This document shows positions 1 through 5,506 of a DNA stretch of 5,506 nt, in pieces. Positions within the stretch are counted from its first letter, which is position 1. Each line of letters starts with the position of its first letter. Below the pieces are notes generated by a model. It saw nothing but the letters and a program-made list of their open reading frames with translations, had not been told where the DNA came from and searched no databases. Position numbers and translations under genes: made by a program. The DNA comes from Verrucomicrobiia bacterium (GTDB lineage Bacteria > Verrucomicrobiota > Verrucomicrobiia > CAIQCK01), in NCBI GenBank assembly GCA_026417675.1, contig JAOACV010000207.1:1-5506 (forward strand), in the 5' to 3' direction.

Positions 1-303
1 GCCGATGCCGGAGCGGCAGCTTCGTTGGACCCGCTCGACGTAGCCCGGCGCGTGAACAGTAGTGAGCCATTGCGTCGAAGCCGCCGTCGGTTTCAGCAAG
101 ACCAACTGGGCAAGCAAACGTGTCCGCCTCAATCTCTCCACAATGGCGGTGAGACGCTCCGCGCGCTCGGGATGGCCCGTGCCGGTGTTGTGCTTGAGGT
201 AAAGGTCGTCGTAAACGAAACCGGTCTTGGCGGCGCTCTCGGCCGCTCCGCTTGGGCAGCAGAGGCCAATGAGAACGAGGATTAACACGCAGCAACGTTT
301 CAT
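1..303 (-). CDS. Exported histone deacetylase-fold (AcuC-like) protein, N-terminal part
   Basis: The first 101 residues of a gene that runs off the left edge. Residues 1-20 form a Sec-type signal peptide: MKR, then a hydrophobic core VLILVLIGL, with likely cleavage after SGAA. The C-C pair at 15-16 lacks a proper lipobox, so a lipoprotein is less likely. From residue 27 the sequence follows the N-terminus of the bacterial HDAC/AcuC/AphA superfamily: GFVYDDLYLKH, then GTGHPERAERL (41-51), then VHAPGYVERV (83-92). Family members are zinc-dependent amidohydrolases that remove acetyl groups from lysines, polyamines or other small molecules. The catalytic His pair and zinc-binding Asp/His residues lie beyond the window, so activity cannot be judged. 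The start ATG overlaps the stop of the upstream SGNH gene by four bases (ATGA) and there is no clear ribosome binding site, so translational coupling is likely. The family is firm; substrate and export are inferred. Confidence 0.85.
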   Translation of the reverse strand, partial: MKRCCVLILVLIGLCCPSGAAESAAKTGFVYDDLYLKHNTGTGHPERAERLTAIVERLRRTRLLAQLVLLKPTAASTQWLTTVHAPGYVERVQRSCRSGIG

Positions 304-1481
304 TTCGTCTGCAACCATTTCTGGAAGCTGTTGTCTTCGCAGATGCGTTTGGCGAGCAGCGCGTAGCCTTCGGTCAACGGATGGCTCGCGTCCGCGTAGA
401 GCGCGCTTGGCAGCGTCTCCGGCACGATATGGGCAACCTGATGCCGCAAGAACCACGCGGCAATCTCTTCACGGAGCTTTCGATACGCGAGACGACTTTC
501 CTGCGCCATCAGGTGCTCGTTGAACGGCCCTACGACAATCATCACATCGTTGCGGCGCGCGCGCAGAAGCCCAACAAGCCGCTGGAACGCGCCCCACTGA
601 AGCGATGTCTCGAGCGCAACCCAATCGAATCGGGTCGCGCCTTCGCCGTCCTTCGACCACGGCTTGTGGCGCGGGCTTCCTGGACCGCGCTTGGGGTCGT
701 CCAGCGTCGCAGATGGGACAGCCAGCGTGATCTGCGCCAGAGGATTGCGCCAGAGGTTCGGGCAGCGCAGCGGGCCGCCGCCATCGGTTTCCATGGTCCA
801 GTTCAGGATGCCCTTCTGCCCGAAATAGGCGTTCTGCAAATGATTCACCCACGCCGCGAAACCGAGCCGGCGTTCCAGTAACGCGCTCAACCGCTCGTGG
901 GCGTCGGCCTTGTAGCGCGGGATGCGCGGCGAGAACTGCGGCACGAGGCGGGAATGATTGAACGCTTCCTCCTCAGCGCTGCTCATGTCCGCCTTGCGGC
1001 TGGTCATCCACAGGACGTTGCAGTGGAGGATCACCTTCTGACCGCGCAGACCGTGGCCGTAGTGCTCGATTAGCCCTTCCAGCGCGAGCGGGAAGAGGCC
1101 GTTGACGCCGGCGTTGACGAACCGGTCCGGCTCGCCCGTCTCGCGGTTTAGGAAATGCGACAACGTGCCGTCGGGCAAAACGTATTCGCCCCAGACGACG
1201 GAATCGCCGAGCACGATGACGCGGTTCGGACCACACGCTTGGCGGAGCAGACGGCCATAGAGCCAATAGTCATTGCTGAGCGAGTAGGGAATGCGGTAAT
1301 CGGGGCCGATGTCGAACCGCTCGACCCACTCCCAAACTGGCGGCGTTAACAACATCACCGCCGCCACAACTGCCAGCGCGACAATCCACTGGCGGCCGCT
1401 GAGCCGCATTTCATTGGAAGCGAAAGGCGTCTCCGCTTCTGGCCGGGTTGCTGGTTTTGAACTTGGCGGTTCGGTTCCCAT
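300..1481 (-). CDS. Membrane-anchored SGNH/GDSL-type protein, probable partner of the MBOAT acyltransferase
   Basis: A 393-residue protein. A hydrophilic N-terminus of about 30 residues precedes one membrane segment (about 32-48), which would place the rest outside the cytoplasm. Catalytic-type SGNH blocks are visible: VIVLGDSVVWG (88-98) with nucleophile Ser94, the Gly/Asn block VNAGVNG (122-128), and DASHP (364-368) supplying the Asp364/His367 pair. A second conserved-looking stretch is IVVGPFNEHLM (315-325). In known pairs (AlgI with AlgJ/AlgX, PatA/PatB, DltB/DltD) such a protein takes the acyl group delivered by the MBOAT protein and places it on an envelope polymer. Here it starts one base after the MBOAT stop and has no visible ribosome binding site, so coupled translation is likely. 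A free-standing esterase is the alternative, but the gene order argues for the transferase role. The polymer acted on cannot be read from the window, which contains no glycosyltransferase. Confidence 0.85.
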   Translation of the reverse strand: MGTEPPSSKPATRPEAETPFASNEMRLSGRQWIVALAVVAAVMLLTPPVWEWVERFDIGPDYRIPYSLSNDYWLYGRLLRQACGPNRVIVLGDSVVWGEYVLPDGTLSHFLNRETGEPDRFVNAGVNGLFPLALEGLIEHYGHGLRGQKVILHCNVLWMTSRKADMSSAEEEAFNHSRLVPQFSPRIPRYKADAHERLSALLERRLGFAAWVNHLQNAYFGQKGILNWTMETDGGGPLRCPNLWRNPLAQITLAVPSATLDDPKRGPGSPRHKPWSKDGEGATRFDWVALETSLQWGAFQRLVGLLRARRNDVMIVVGPFNEHLMAQESRLAYRKLREEIAAWFLRHQVAHIVPETLPSALYADASHPLTEGYALLAKRICEDNSFQKWLQTK

Positions 1482-1482
1482 A

Positions 1483-2898
1483 TCAGAACTGGAAGTAGAT
1501 GAACGCGCCGCCGCCCGACGCGCAGAGGAACAAGCCGAGCATCATGAACACGACCAGACCAACGCGGACGAAGCCGGTTTGGAGAACGCTGCGGAACTTC
1601 GACTCGCACACACACTGGTAGAGCCAGACCAGCGCCACCGCCGCGAGCATCAACCCCGGAATCTGCGGGTCATCCCATGCCGCCGTGAAGACGCGACGGA
1701 CGATCAACCAAGCATCGGGGAGCGAGTTCGCCCGGAAGAAAATCCATGTGAAGCAGACGAAAACGAACACGCAGAACTGCTTGACCACCTTGGGCACCCG
1801 CTTGCGGTAGAAGGCGGATCGCTCCAACTCGAAGGTGAGCGCGAGGCCGAGACCGTGCAGCGCCCCCCAGATCACAAACGTCCACGCCGCGCCGTGCCAG
1901 ACGCCGGAGACCAGGAACGTAACCACCAGCGCCGCCGCCGTGCCGAGCGCGCGCCGCTCGCGCCATCGCATCTGAAGAGGCATGAAGATGTAATCGAGGA
2001 TCCACCGCGAAAACGAAATGTGCCAGCGCCGCCAGAAATCGCCGATGCCCGTCGCCAAGTAAGGACGGTTGAAGTTCAGCGCCAGGTCGAACCCCATGAG
2101 CTTCCCGACGCCGCGCGCCATGTCCGTGTAGCCGCCGAAGTCGAAGTAAAGCTGCCAGGCGAACGCGACGGTGGCCAGTATCAGCGCCGGCGCGCCGAAC
2201 GTCTGCGGGCTGTCATAAACGTGATCCACGTAGAGCGCGAGATAGTTGGCCAGCACAAGCTTCTTGAACAGGCCCACCAGGAAAAGCGACGCGCCGTCGG
2301 TGAAGTTCTGGACGCGCACCGCTGGGAATTGACGGAACTGTGGCAACAGATGTCCCGCGCGCTCAATCGGCCCCGACATGAGGATGGGGAAGAAGCAAAC
2401 GAAGTTCGCAAACCGGAAGATGTCCCGCTCGCGCTCGGTCTTTCCGAGATAGACATCAATAAGGTAGCCCAGCGACTGGAAGGTGTAGAACGAGATGCCG
2501 ATCGGCAAGAGATAATCGAAACCCGGCGGCATCAGTGCCGCGGGGTCCGCCAACCGCGCCGGAACGCGCAACCAAGACAAGACGGCGTTCAAGTTGGCCG
2601 CGATGAATCGCGCATACTTGAAGAAGATCAGCGGCGCGAGGGCGCAGACGATGGCAACCGCCAGCCAAAACCCGCGTTTGCGTCCGTCAGAAGGATAACG
2701 GTCCATCAGCGCCGCCAGCACATATACGACCGCTGTGGTGTAGAGCACGACCACGAGGTAGTAGGGATTCCACCAACCGTAGAAGAAATAGGAAGCCGCC
2801 AGCATCCACAGCAGCCACAAGCGCGTCTTGCGCAGCGCCAACAACACCGGCAACACAACCAGCATGAAAATCAGGAATGGCCAGGTGTTGAAGAGCAT
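1483..2898 (-). CDS. MBOAT family O-acyltransferase (AlgI/DltB type)
   Basis: A 471-residue integral membrane protein of the usual AlgI length, with around ten or more hydrophobic segments spread from residue 5 to 466. Family hallmarks are PIGISFYTFQSLGYLIDVY (132-150), FPILMSGPIER (170-180), the re-entrant stretch NRPYLATGIGDFWRRWHIS (277-295) with His293, and SGVWHGAAWTFVIWG (331-345) with the invariant active-site His335. Such proteins move an acyl group, usually acetyl from a cytoplasmic donor, across the membrane to an extracytoplasmic SGNH partner that O-acylates alginate, cellulose, peptidoglycan or teichoic acid. The next gene is exactly such a partner, one base downstream. The start is the first ATG of the frame and begins directly with the first hydrophobic segment, as in AlgI. 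Only a weak GAGA lies upstream. The family is certain; acetyl as the group and an exopolysaccharide as acceptor are inferred. Confidence 0.93.
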   Translation of the reverse strand: MLFNTWPFLIFMLVVLPVLLALRKTRLWLLWMLAASYFFYGWWNPYYLVVVLYTTAVVYVLAALMDRYPSDGRKRGFWLAVAIVCALAPLIFFKYARFIAANLNAVLSWLRVPARLADPAALMPPGFDYLLPIGISFYTFQSLGYLIDVYLGKTERERDIFRFANFVCFFPILMSGPIERAGHLLPQFRQFPAVRVQNFTDGASLFLVGLFKKLVLANYLALYVDHVYDSPQTFGAPALILATVAFAWQLYFDFGGYTDMARGVGKLMGFDLALNFNRPYLATGIGDFWRRWHISFSRWILDYIFMPLQMRWRERRALGTAAALVVTFLVSGVWHGAAWTFVIWGALHGLGLALTFELERSAFYRKRVPKVVKQFCVFVFVCFTWIFFRANSLPDAWLIVRRVFTAAWDDPQIPGLMLAAVALVWLYQCVCESKFRSVLQTGFVRVGLVVFMMLGLFLCASGGGAFIYFQF

Positions 2899-2930
2899 GT
2901 TGGTGTTGTCTCGTGCTTTAGCAATACGGC

Positions 2931-2959
2931 AGTTAAGAGCCAGCCAACGCCGCGTTCAA
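2931..2959 (-). promoter_or_regulatory. Possible promoter of the MBOAT operon
   Basis: On the minus strand, TTGAAC (2954-2959) and TTAACT (2931-2936) are separated by 17 bases, about 33 bases upstream of the MBOAT ATG. The -35-like box matches the sigma-70 consensus moderately and the -10-like box poorly (three of six). It is offered mainly because spacing and position suit the operon's first gene; phylum-specific sigma factor preferences are unknown here. Confidence 0.2.
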
Positions 2960-2995
2960 GCGCAAACCGGCCGTCCAAACCCGCGCGGTAACTCG

Positions 2996-3025
2996 CAGTC
3001 TTTTTATGTGCGCAAGAAAAGGCTG
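2996..3025. repeat. Imperfect inverted repeat in the gene-free stretch
   Basis: CAGTCTTTT (2996-3004) pairs with AAAAGGCTG (3017-3025) around a 12-base loop. Eight positions are Watson-Crick and one is a G-T wobble when read as plus-strand RNA; on the minus strand the wobble becomes an A-C mismatch. It could be part of a terminator or leader structure, but there is no trailing T-run on either strand and it may be chance. Confidence 0.3.
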
Positions 3026-3200
3026 CCAGCGCCGGCCCAATCGTTTCAGGCTGAACAAAACGGCGCGTTTCTGGCGCCATTGGCCGGGACGAGTTCCCAT
3101 CCCACGACACTTCGCCTGAGCGCGCGGCGAGCAGGAATGCGAGACTTGGGCGTGCGCAACCGGCCCTGAAAGCACGTTTGTCGTGGTTGTTCCAGAGCCG

Positions 3201-3214
3201 AGACGCCCCCGTCT
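3201..3214 (-). terminator. Weak hairpin after the CBS gene stop
   Basis: A perfect 5-bp stem AGACG/CGTCT with a four-base loop begins about 20 bases downstream of the CBS-protein stop. The position suits a transcript end, but the stem is short and no T-run follows on the minus strand, so it is at best a poor intrinsic terminator. Confidence 0.2.
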
Positions 3215-3235
3215 GCCGAGTTCCCAAGTCCGGCC

Positions 3236-3685
3236 TCAAACCGAGCGCTCGCCGGCGATGTAATTGCGCAACTGGGTGATGGTCACGCGCTGGACGTTGA
3301 TGATCCAGTTCACCAAGTCGCCGATGGAAACGATGCCGACGACTTTGTCGCCTTCAAGCACTGGCAGGTGCCGCACGCGGTGTTGGGTCATCAGTTGCAT
3401 GCAGTCCTCGACGGTGTGAGCGGGTGTCACCGAGATGACGGGCGTGGTGAGTATGTCGCGGACGGGCGTGGTCTTGGAACCTTTGCCTTGGAGAACGATC
3501 TTGCGGGTGTAATCCCGTTCGGAAATAACCCCGGCCAATCGGACGCCCTCCACTACCAGCAGCGCGCCCACATTCTTCTCGGCCATGAGCTTGATGGCGT
3601 CGAAGACGGTCGCGTCCGGGGTCGTGGTCCACACCTGAGAACCTTTGGTCCTCAGGATCTCGCTAATCGTGCCGAAGATTTCCAT
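3236..3685 (-). CDS. Tandem CBS-domain (Bateman module) protein
   Basis: A 149-residue soluble protein made almost entirely of two CBS domains. The first spans about 17-66 (core GALLVVEGVRLAGVISERD) and the second about 80-130 (core RHLPVLEGDKVVGIVSIGD). Each ends in the S-x-x-D ribose-contact pattern (Ser55/Asp58 and Ser120/Asp123) found in CBS pairs that bind adenine nucleotides. A short tail, TITQLRNYIAGE, follows. Stand-alone CBS pairs are usually cytoplasmic sensors of AMP, ATP, NAD or SAM that act on a partner enzyme or channel; no partner is identifiable here. The start chosen is the ATG at 3685, because GAGG lies seven bases upstream and the protein then begins at the family's usual point. 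The frame stays open far upstream, to 4399, but that extension runs antisense to the phosphoesterase gene and does not look like protein. Confidence 0.93.
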   Translation of the reverse strand: MEIFGTISEILRTKGSQVWTTTPDATVFDAIKLMAEKNVGALLVVEGVRLAGVISERDYTRKIVLQGKGSKTTPVRDILTTPVISVTPAHTVEDCMQLMTQHRVRHLPVLEGDKVVGIVSIGDLVNWIINVQRVTITQLRNYIAGERSV

Positions 3686-3692
3686 AGGATTG

Positions 3693-3696
3693 CCTC
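3693..3696 (-). promoter_or_regulatory. Shine-Dalgarno site that fixes the CBS protein start
   Basis: GAGG on the minus strand lies seven bases before the ATG at 3685. It is the only convincing ribosome binding site seen ahead of any gene in the window, and it decides against the much longer upstream open frame. Confidence 0.6.
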
Positions 3697-3768
3697 GCGT
3701 TGCCGGCCATAACTGAGACCGAGGGCCGCGAAACTGCAAGCATGTTTTTTTCGGCCGCGCCAACACTC

Positions 3769-3782
3769 TTTCGCGTGCGAAA
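3769..3782. repeat. Perfect inverted repeat in the divergent intergenic region
   Basis: TTTCGC and GCGAAA are separated by two bases (GT), giving a 14-base near-palindrome 84 bases upstream of the CBS start and about 100 bases upstream of the phosphoesterase start. It could be an operator for a dimeric regulator of one or both divergent genes. No family-specific site is recognised. Confidence 0.35.
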
Positions 3783-3831
3783 AACCGGCCCCAAGACGGG
3801 CAAGGCTGCCTCTGCTGAATGCTGCCGGTTT
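3782..3831. repeat. 8-bp inverted repeat with long loop, divergent region
   Basis: AAACCGGC (3782-3789) and GCCGGTTT (3824-3831) are perfect complements separated by 34 bases, and the loop contains a smaller GGCA/TGCC pairing (3800-3811). On the minus strand the descending arm runs into a short T stretch (GCCGGTTTTT), which gives it a weakly terminator-like look within the CBS gene's upstream region. Confidence 0.35.
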
Positions 3832-3845
3832 GTTCGACAACAAAC
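3828..3845. repeat. 7-bp perfect hairpin upstream of the phosphoesterase gene
   Basis: GTTTGTT (3828-3834), a four-base CGAC loop, then AACAAAC (3839-3845). It lies 38 bases upstream of the chosen phosphoesterase ATG. Its left arm shares GTTT (3828-3831) with the right arm of the preceding inverted repeat, so both hairpins cannot form together. It could be an operator or an RNA leader element. Confidence 0.4.
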
Positions 3846-3883
3846 GCTTCCCTCTCACCGCAAAAAGCTGCTACATAGCGCTC

Positions 3884-5245
3884 ATGTCCGACGCTTTTCG
3901 TTTCGCCGTCATGGGCGATTGTCATTTCGTTGGCCCGAAATATGTCGCCGCGGCCGACCGCGGCGAGGATTACCGCCGCTACCACTGGATGGTGGAAAAC
4001 CTCTGGCCGCGCGCGCTCGCTGAAATTCGCGAAGCCGGGCCGGCGTTTCTGGTCCAACTCGGCGATTTCGCCGACTGGAGCTGCGGCGAGGCGCGGCAGC
4101 CCGGCGGAATGCGCGAGGCCATGGACACGCTGGCCAATGGCAGCGGCTGTCCGGTGTGGCTGGCGAAGGGCAATCATGAGCGCGAGGCCGCGTTTCGCGA
4201 CATGGCGATGCCGATGCTGCGCGAGCGCTTGCTGGCGCTGCAAGGCGGCAAGGGTCGGCCGTTGACGGCGCCTTATTACGCTTTCAGCCACAGCGATTCG
4301 CGTTTCATCGTGGTCCACGACAGGGACTTGCGGCCCGGCTCCCCGCAGGTGGACTGGCTGGAGGCGGAGTTGAGAGGGGCGCAGCAGAGTGCGGCGCACA
4401 CGTTTCTATTCAGCCACGCACCGCTGTTCACGGTCGGTCGGCCGTTCTTTACGCACAAGCCCATGCTCGACGTCACGCTGTGGCTGCTGGATCGCTGGCG
4501 CGTGGACGCGTTCTTTTGCGGCCACACGCACAACCAAGCGGCAACGCTCCACCGCAACGTCCGTAATCCGCTGCTGCAACTGAAAAGCGCCCTTATCGGT
4601 TTCCCGCAATCGCCGCTGGTGCCGCTGCACGAGGCTCGTCCGTCGGCGATCTCCCGCGACAGCTACGATTATTACTGGGGCTTTGTCGAAGACTGCGCGC
4701 CGTCGTGGTTGCTGGTGACAGTGGACGGGCAGCGCGTGCAGGTTGAGTGGCGGTTGCTGGGTCGCGGCGACTGCGGCGTGTTGGAATGGTCCGAGGCGGG
4801 CCGCGTGAACTGCGTCCGGCGACCATCGTGGCCGTCGCGGATCGGGTTGGGCGCGGCGGAATTGAATGATGTGCAGGAGGCGCGATTGTTTCTGAGCGGT
4901 TACAAGTGCCTCGACCGCGAGAAACAGGTGCGTCTCAACGGCGAACTCATCGGCGTCACGCCAACCTTGACCGGGTTCCAATCGCGCGCCTTCATTCCGG
5001 TGCCGCCGGACAAGCTCGGCAAGCTAGCGGTTGAAAACGAGGTGGTCGTTGAGAACCCGCGGGGAGAGCGGATGCTGCTTGGCGCGTTCTATCTCGAAGC
5101 CCGCCTGCGCGACGGTCGTCTGGCGCGCTCAACCGTCTCACAGGAAGCCTATGCGACCTGCGGCGAATGGGACGACTGGCGCTCGCCTATCCTGCGGCAT
5201 GTGCCGCCGGGGCAGGAAATCCGGGTTAAGGGGTTGATGTTCTGA
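3884..5245 (+). CDS. Calcineurin-like metallophosphoesterase with C-terminal beta-rich domain
   Basis: A 453-residue protein. The N-terminal part carries the complete set of two-metal phosphoesterase motifs in the class III phosphodiesterase pattern: GDCH (Asp12, His14), GDFAD (Asp61, Asp64), GNHE (Asn97, His98), FSHAP (His178) and GHTH (His214, His216). It should hydrolyse a phosphomono- or diester in the cytoplasm, since no signal peptide or membrane segment is visible. The substrate is unknown; cyclic nucleotides (CpdA-like) and glycerophosphodiesters are typical of relatives. Residues from about 310 to 453 form an extra region with beta-sandwich character (VRLNGELIG, NEVVVENP, LLGAFYLEARL), resembling galactose-binding-like domains. 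The ATG at 3884 is preferred because the protein then reaches the first motif after about ten residues. An in-frame TTG at 3830 would add 18 residues and swallow the upstream hairpin. No clear ribosome binding site precedes either start. The gene is divergent from the CBS gene and convergent with trpE. Confidence 0.92.
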   Translation: MSDAFRFAVMGDCHFVGPKYVAAADRGEDYRRYHWMVENLWPRALAEIREAGPAFLVQLGDFADWSCGEARQPGGMREAMDTLANGSGCPVWLAKGNHEREAAFRDMAMPMLRERLLALQGGKGRPLTAPYYAFSHSDSRFIVVHDRDLRPGSPQVDWLEAELRGAQQSAAHTFLFSHAPLFTVGRPFFTHKPMLDVTLWLLDRWRVDAFFCGHTHNQAATLHRNVRNPLLQLKSALIGFPQSPLVPLHEARPSAISRDSYDYYWGFVEDCAPSWLLVTVDGQRVQVEWRLLGRGDCGVLEWSEAGRVNCVRRPSWPSRIGLGAAELNDVQEARLFLSGYKCLDREKQVRLNGELIGVTPTLTGFQSRAFIPVPPDKLGKLAVENEVVVENPRGERMLLGAFYLEARLRDGRLARSTVSQEAYATCGEWDDWRSPILRHVPPGQEIRVKGLMF

Positions 5246-5263
5246 AATCCGACCCATGAAGCG

Positions 5264-5293
5264 CGCGATGTGAACCGCGAGACGCGCATCGCG
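5264..5293. terminator. Inverted repeat in the convergent gap, possible two-way terminator
   Basis: CGCGATG (5264-5270) and CATCGCG (5287-5293) pair perfectly; the stem may extend by a G-T wobble and a G-C pair inward. It lies about 20 bases after the phosphoesterase stop and about 30 bases past the trpE stop, where a shared terminator would be expected. No T-run follows on either strand, so it is not a classical intrinsic terminator. Confidence 0.35.
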
Positions 5294-5325
5294 ACGGCGG
5301 TCAAAACAACCACGAGGCGCCAGAT

Positions 5326-5506
5326 TCAGGTTCCTGCGTTTCTCTTGCGGAATCCTTCTGCCAGCGCGATTGCCTTCCGCAACGCCATGGACTTGTTGAC
5401 ACATTCCTGGAACTCATTCTCCGGCGTGCTGTCATCCACGATGCCGCCACCGGCCTGAACGTAGGCGCGTCCGTCTTTCAGAAGGGCCGTGCGCAGGGTG
5501 ATGCAG
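5326..5506 (-). CDS. trpE: Anthranilate synthase component I, C-terminal end
   Basis: The last 59 residues of a gene entering from the right edge. The sequence ITLRTALLKDG, then AYVQAGGGIVDDS, TPENEFQEC and VNKSMALRKAI matches the C-terminal end of the chorismate-binding domain. The Arg of the xLRT strand and the GGGIVxDSxPxxE element are part of the active site and Mg-binding wall. TrpE converts chorismate with glutamine-derived ammonia (via TrpG) to anthranilate, the first step of tryptophan synthesis, in the cytoplasm. The paralogues PabB and isochorismate synthase share this fold, but the AYVQAG stretch and the following ExxNK pattern favour TrpE. The tail after the helix (EGFRKRNAGT) is short and ends at a TGA. 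It converges on the phosphoesterase gene with an 80-base gap. Regulation lies outside the window. Confidence 0.88.
   Translation of the reverse strand, partial: CITLRTALLKDGRAYVQAGGGIVDDSTPENEFQECVNKSMALRKAIALAEGFRKRNAGT

Larger units (their letters stand above)
2899..3235. other. Gene-free stretch between the CBS gene and the MBOAT operon
   Basis: This 337-base interval has open frames on both strands, but their translations are Arg/Pro/Ser-rich with no recognisable motif, and they overlap neighbouring genes in shadow frames. It therefore looks noncoding. It should contain the 3' end of the CBS transcript and the 5' leader and promoter of the MBOAT operon. A short perfect hairpin (AGACG-CCCC-CGTCT, 3201-3214) lies about 20 bases past the CBS stop but has no T-run. 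A longer inverted repeat sits at 2996-3025. Confidence 0.6.

Noticed and set aside
1309..2991. A 560-residue open frame on the plus strand, longer than any of the genes I called
   Set aside because: It lies antisense to the MBOAT gene and the start of the SGNH gene. Its translation is a low-complexity Arg/Glu/His/Gln-rich string with no motif, as expected from the complement of a GC-rich hydrophobic gene. The opposite strand encodes clear MBOAT hallmarks.
2871..3239. Open frames of 80-122 residues in the gap between the CBS and MBOAT genes
   Set aside because: They have Arg/Ser/Pro-rich translations, no motifs and no ribosome sites, and partly overlap the MBOAT start.
3724..3759. Two direct copies of GGCCGCG flanking an A/T-richer patch
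   Set aside because: Seven-base GC-only repeats are expected by chance in such GC-rich DNA, and nothing else marks them as a site.
3686..4399. Upstream extension of the CBS protein frame to about 387 residues
   Set aside because: The extension runs antisense through the well-supported phosphoesterase gene, has no recognisable domain, and a GAGG ribosome site marks the internal ATG at 3685.
4406..4981. A 191-residue minus-strand open frame inside the phosphoesterase gene
   Set aside because: It is a shadow of the real plus-strand gene, with Arg/His/Gln-rich composition and no motif.
5138..5404. An 88-residue minus-strand open frame over the trpE end and the phosphoesterase end
   Set aside because: The adjacent frame encodes the clear TrpE C-terminus, so this one is out of frame, and it runs antisense into the phosphoesterase gene.
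1..5506. CRISPR arrays, tRNA or rRNA genes, insertion sequences, phage or toxin-antitoxin modules
   Set aside because: No regularly spaced repeats, tRNA-like folds, transposase motifs or other hallmarks of these were seen on either strand.

Overview
This is a GC-rich bacterial window holding six protein genes, two of them cut by the window edges. I see no RNA genes, mobile elements or CRISPR. The gene mix (an MBOAT/SGNH acyl-transfer pair, an exported HDAC-fold protein, a small two-CBS protein, a TrpE of 'AYVQAG' type) and the near absence of Shine-Dalgarno sequences would fit Verrucomicrobiota or a related lineage. That assignment is an impression from family resemblance and was not tested.

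Left half, minus strand (2898 down to 1): a tight three-gene operon. First is an AlgI/DltB-type membrane-bound O-acyltransferase (1483-2898). One base later comes a membrane-anchored SGNH/GDSL-type partner (300-1481). A 4-base ATGA overlap then leads into the start of a histone-deacetylase-fold protein with an N-terminal signal peptide (1-303, cut by the edge). The first two genes match the two-component logic of envelope polysaccharide O-acetylation: MBOAT passes the acyl group across the membrane and the SGNH protein places it on the glycan. The third gene may encode an exported deacylase, so the operon could both add and remove acyl groups. That last point is inference.

Middle: a 337-base gene-free stretch (2899-3235) carries the probable operon promoter and small inverted repeats. 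Next is a 149-residue two-CBS-domain protein on the minus strand (3236-3685), with the only convincing ribosome binding site in the window. A divergent 198-base region (3686-3883) separates it from a plus-strand class III calcineurin-like metallophosphoesterase (3884-5245). This divergent region is dense in perfect inverted repeats, two of which share bases and could form alternative hairpins.

Right edge: an 80-base convergent gap with an inverted repeat, then the C-terminal 59 residues of anthranilate synthase component I (TrpE), minus strand (5326-5506). The CBS, phosphoesterase and trpE genes look like independent neighbours with no evident functional link to the acylation operon.
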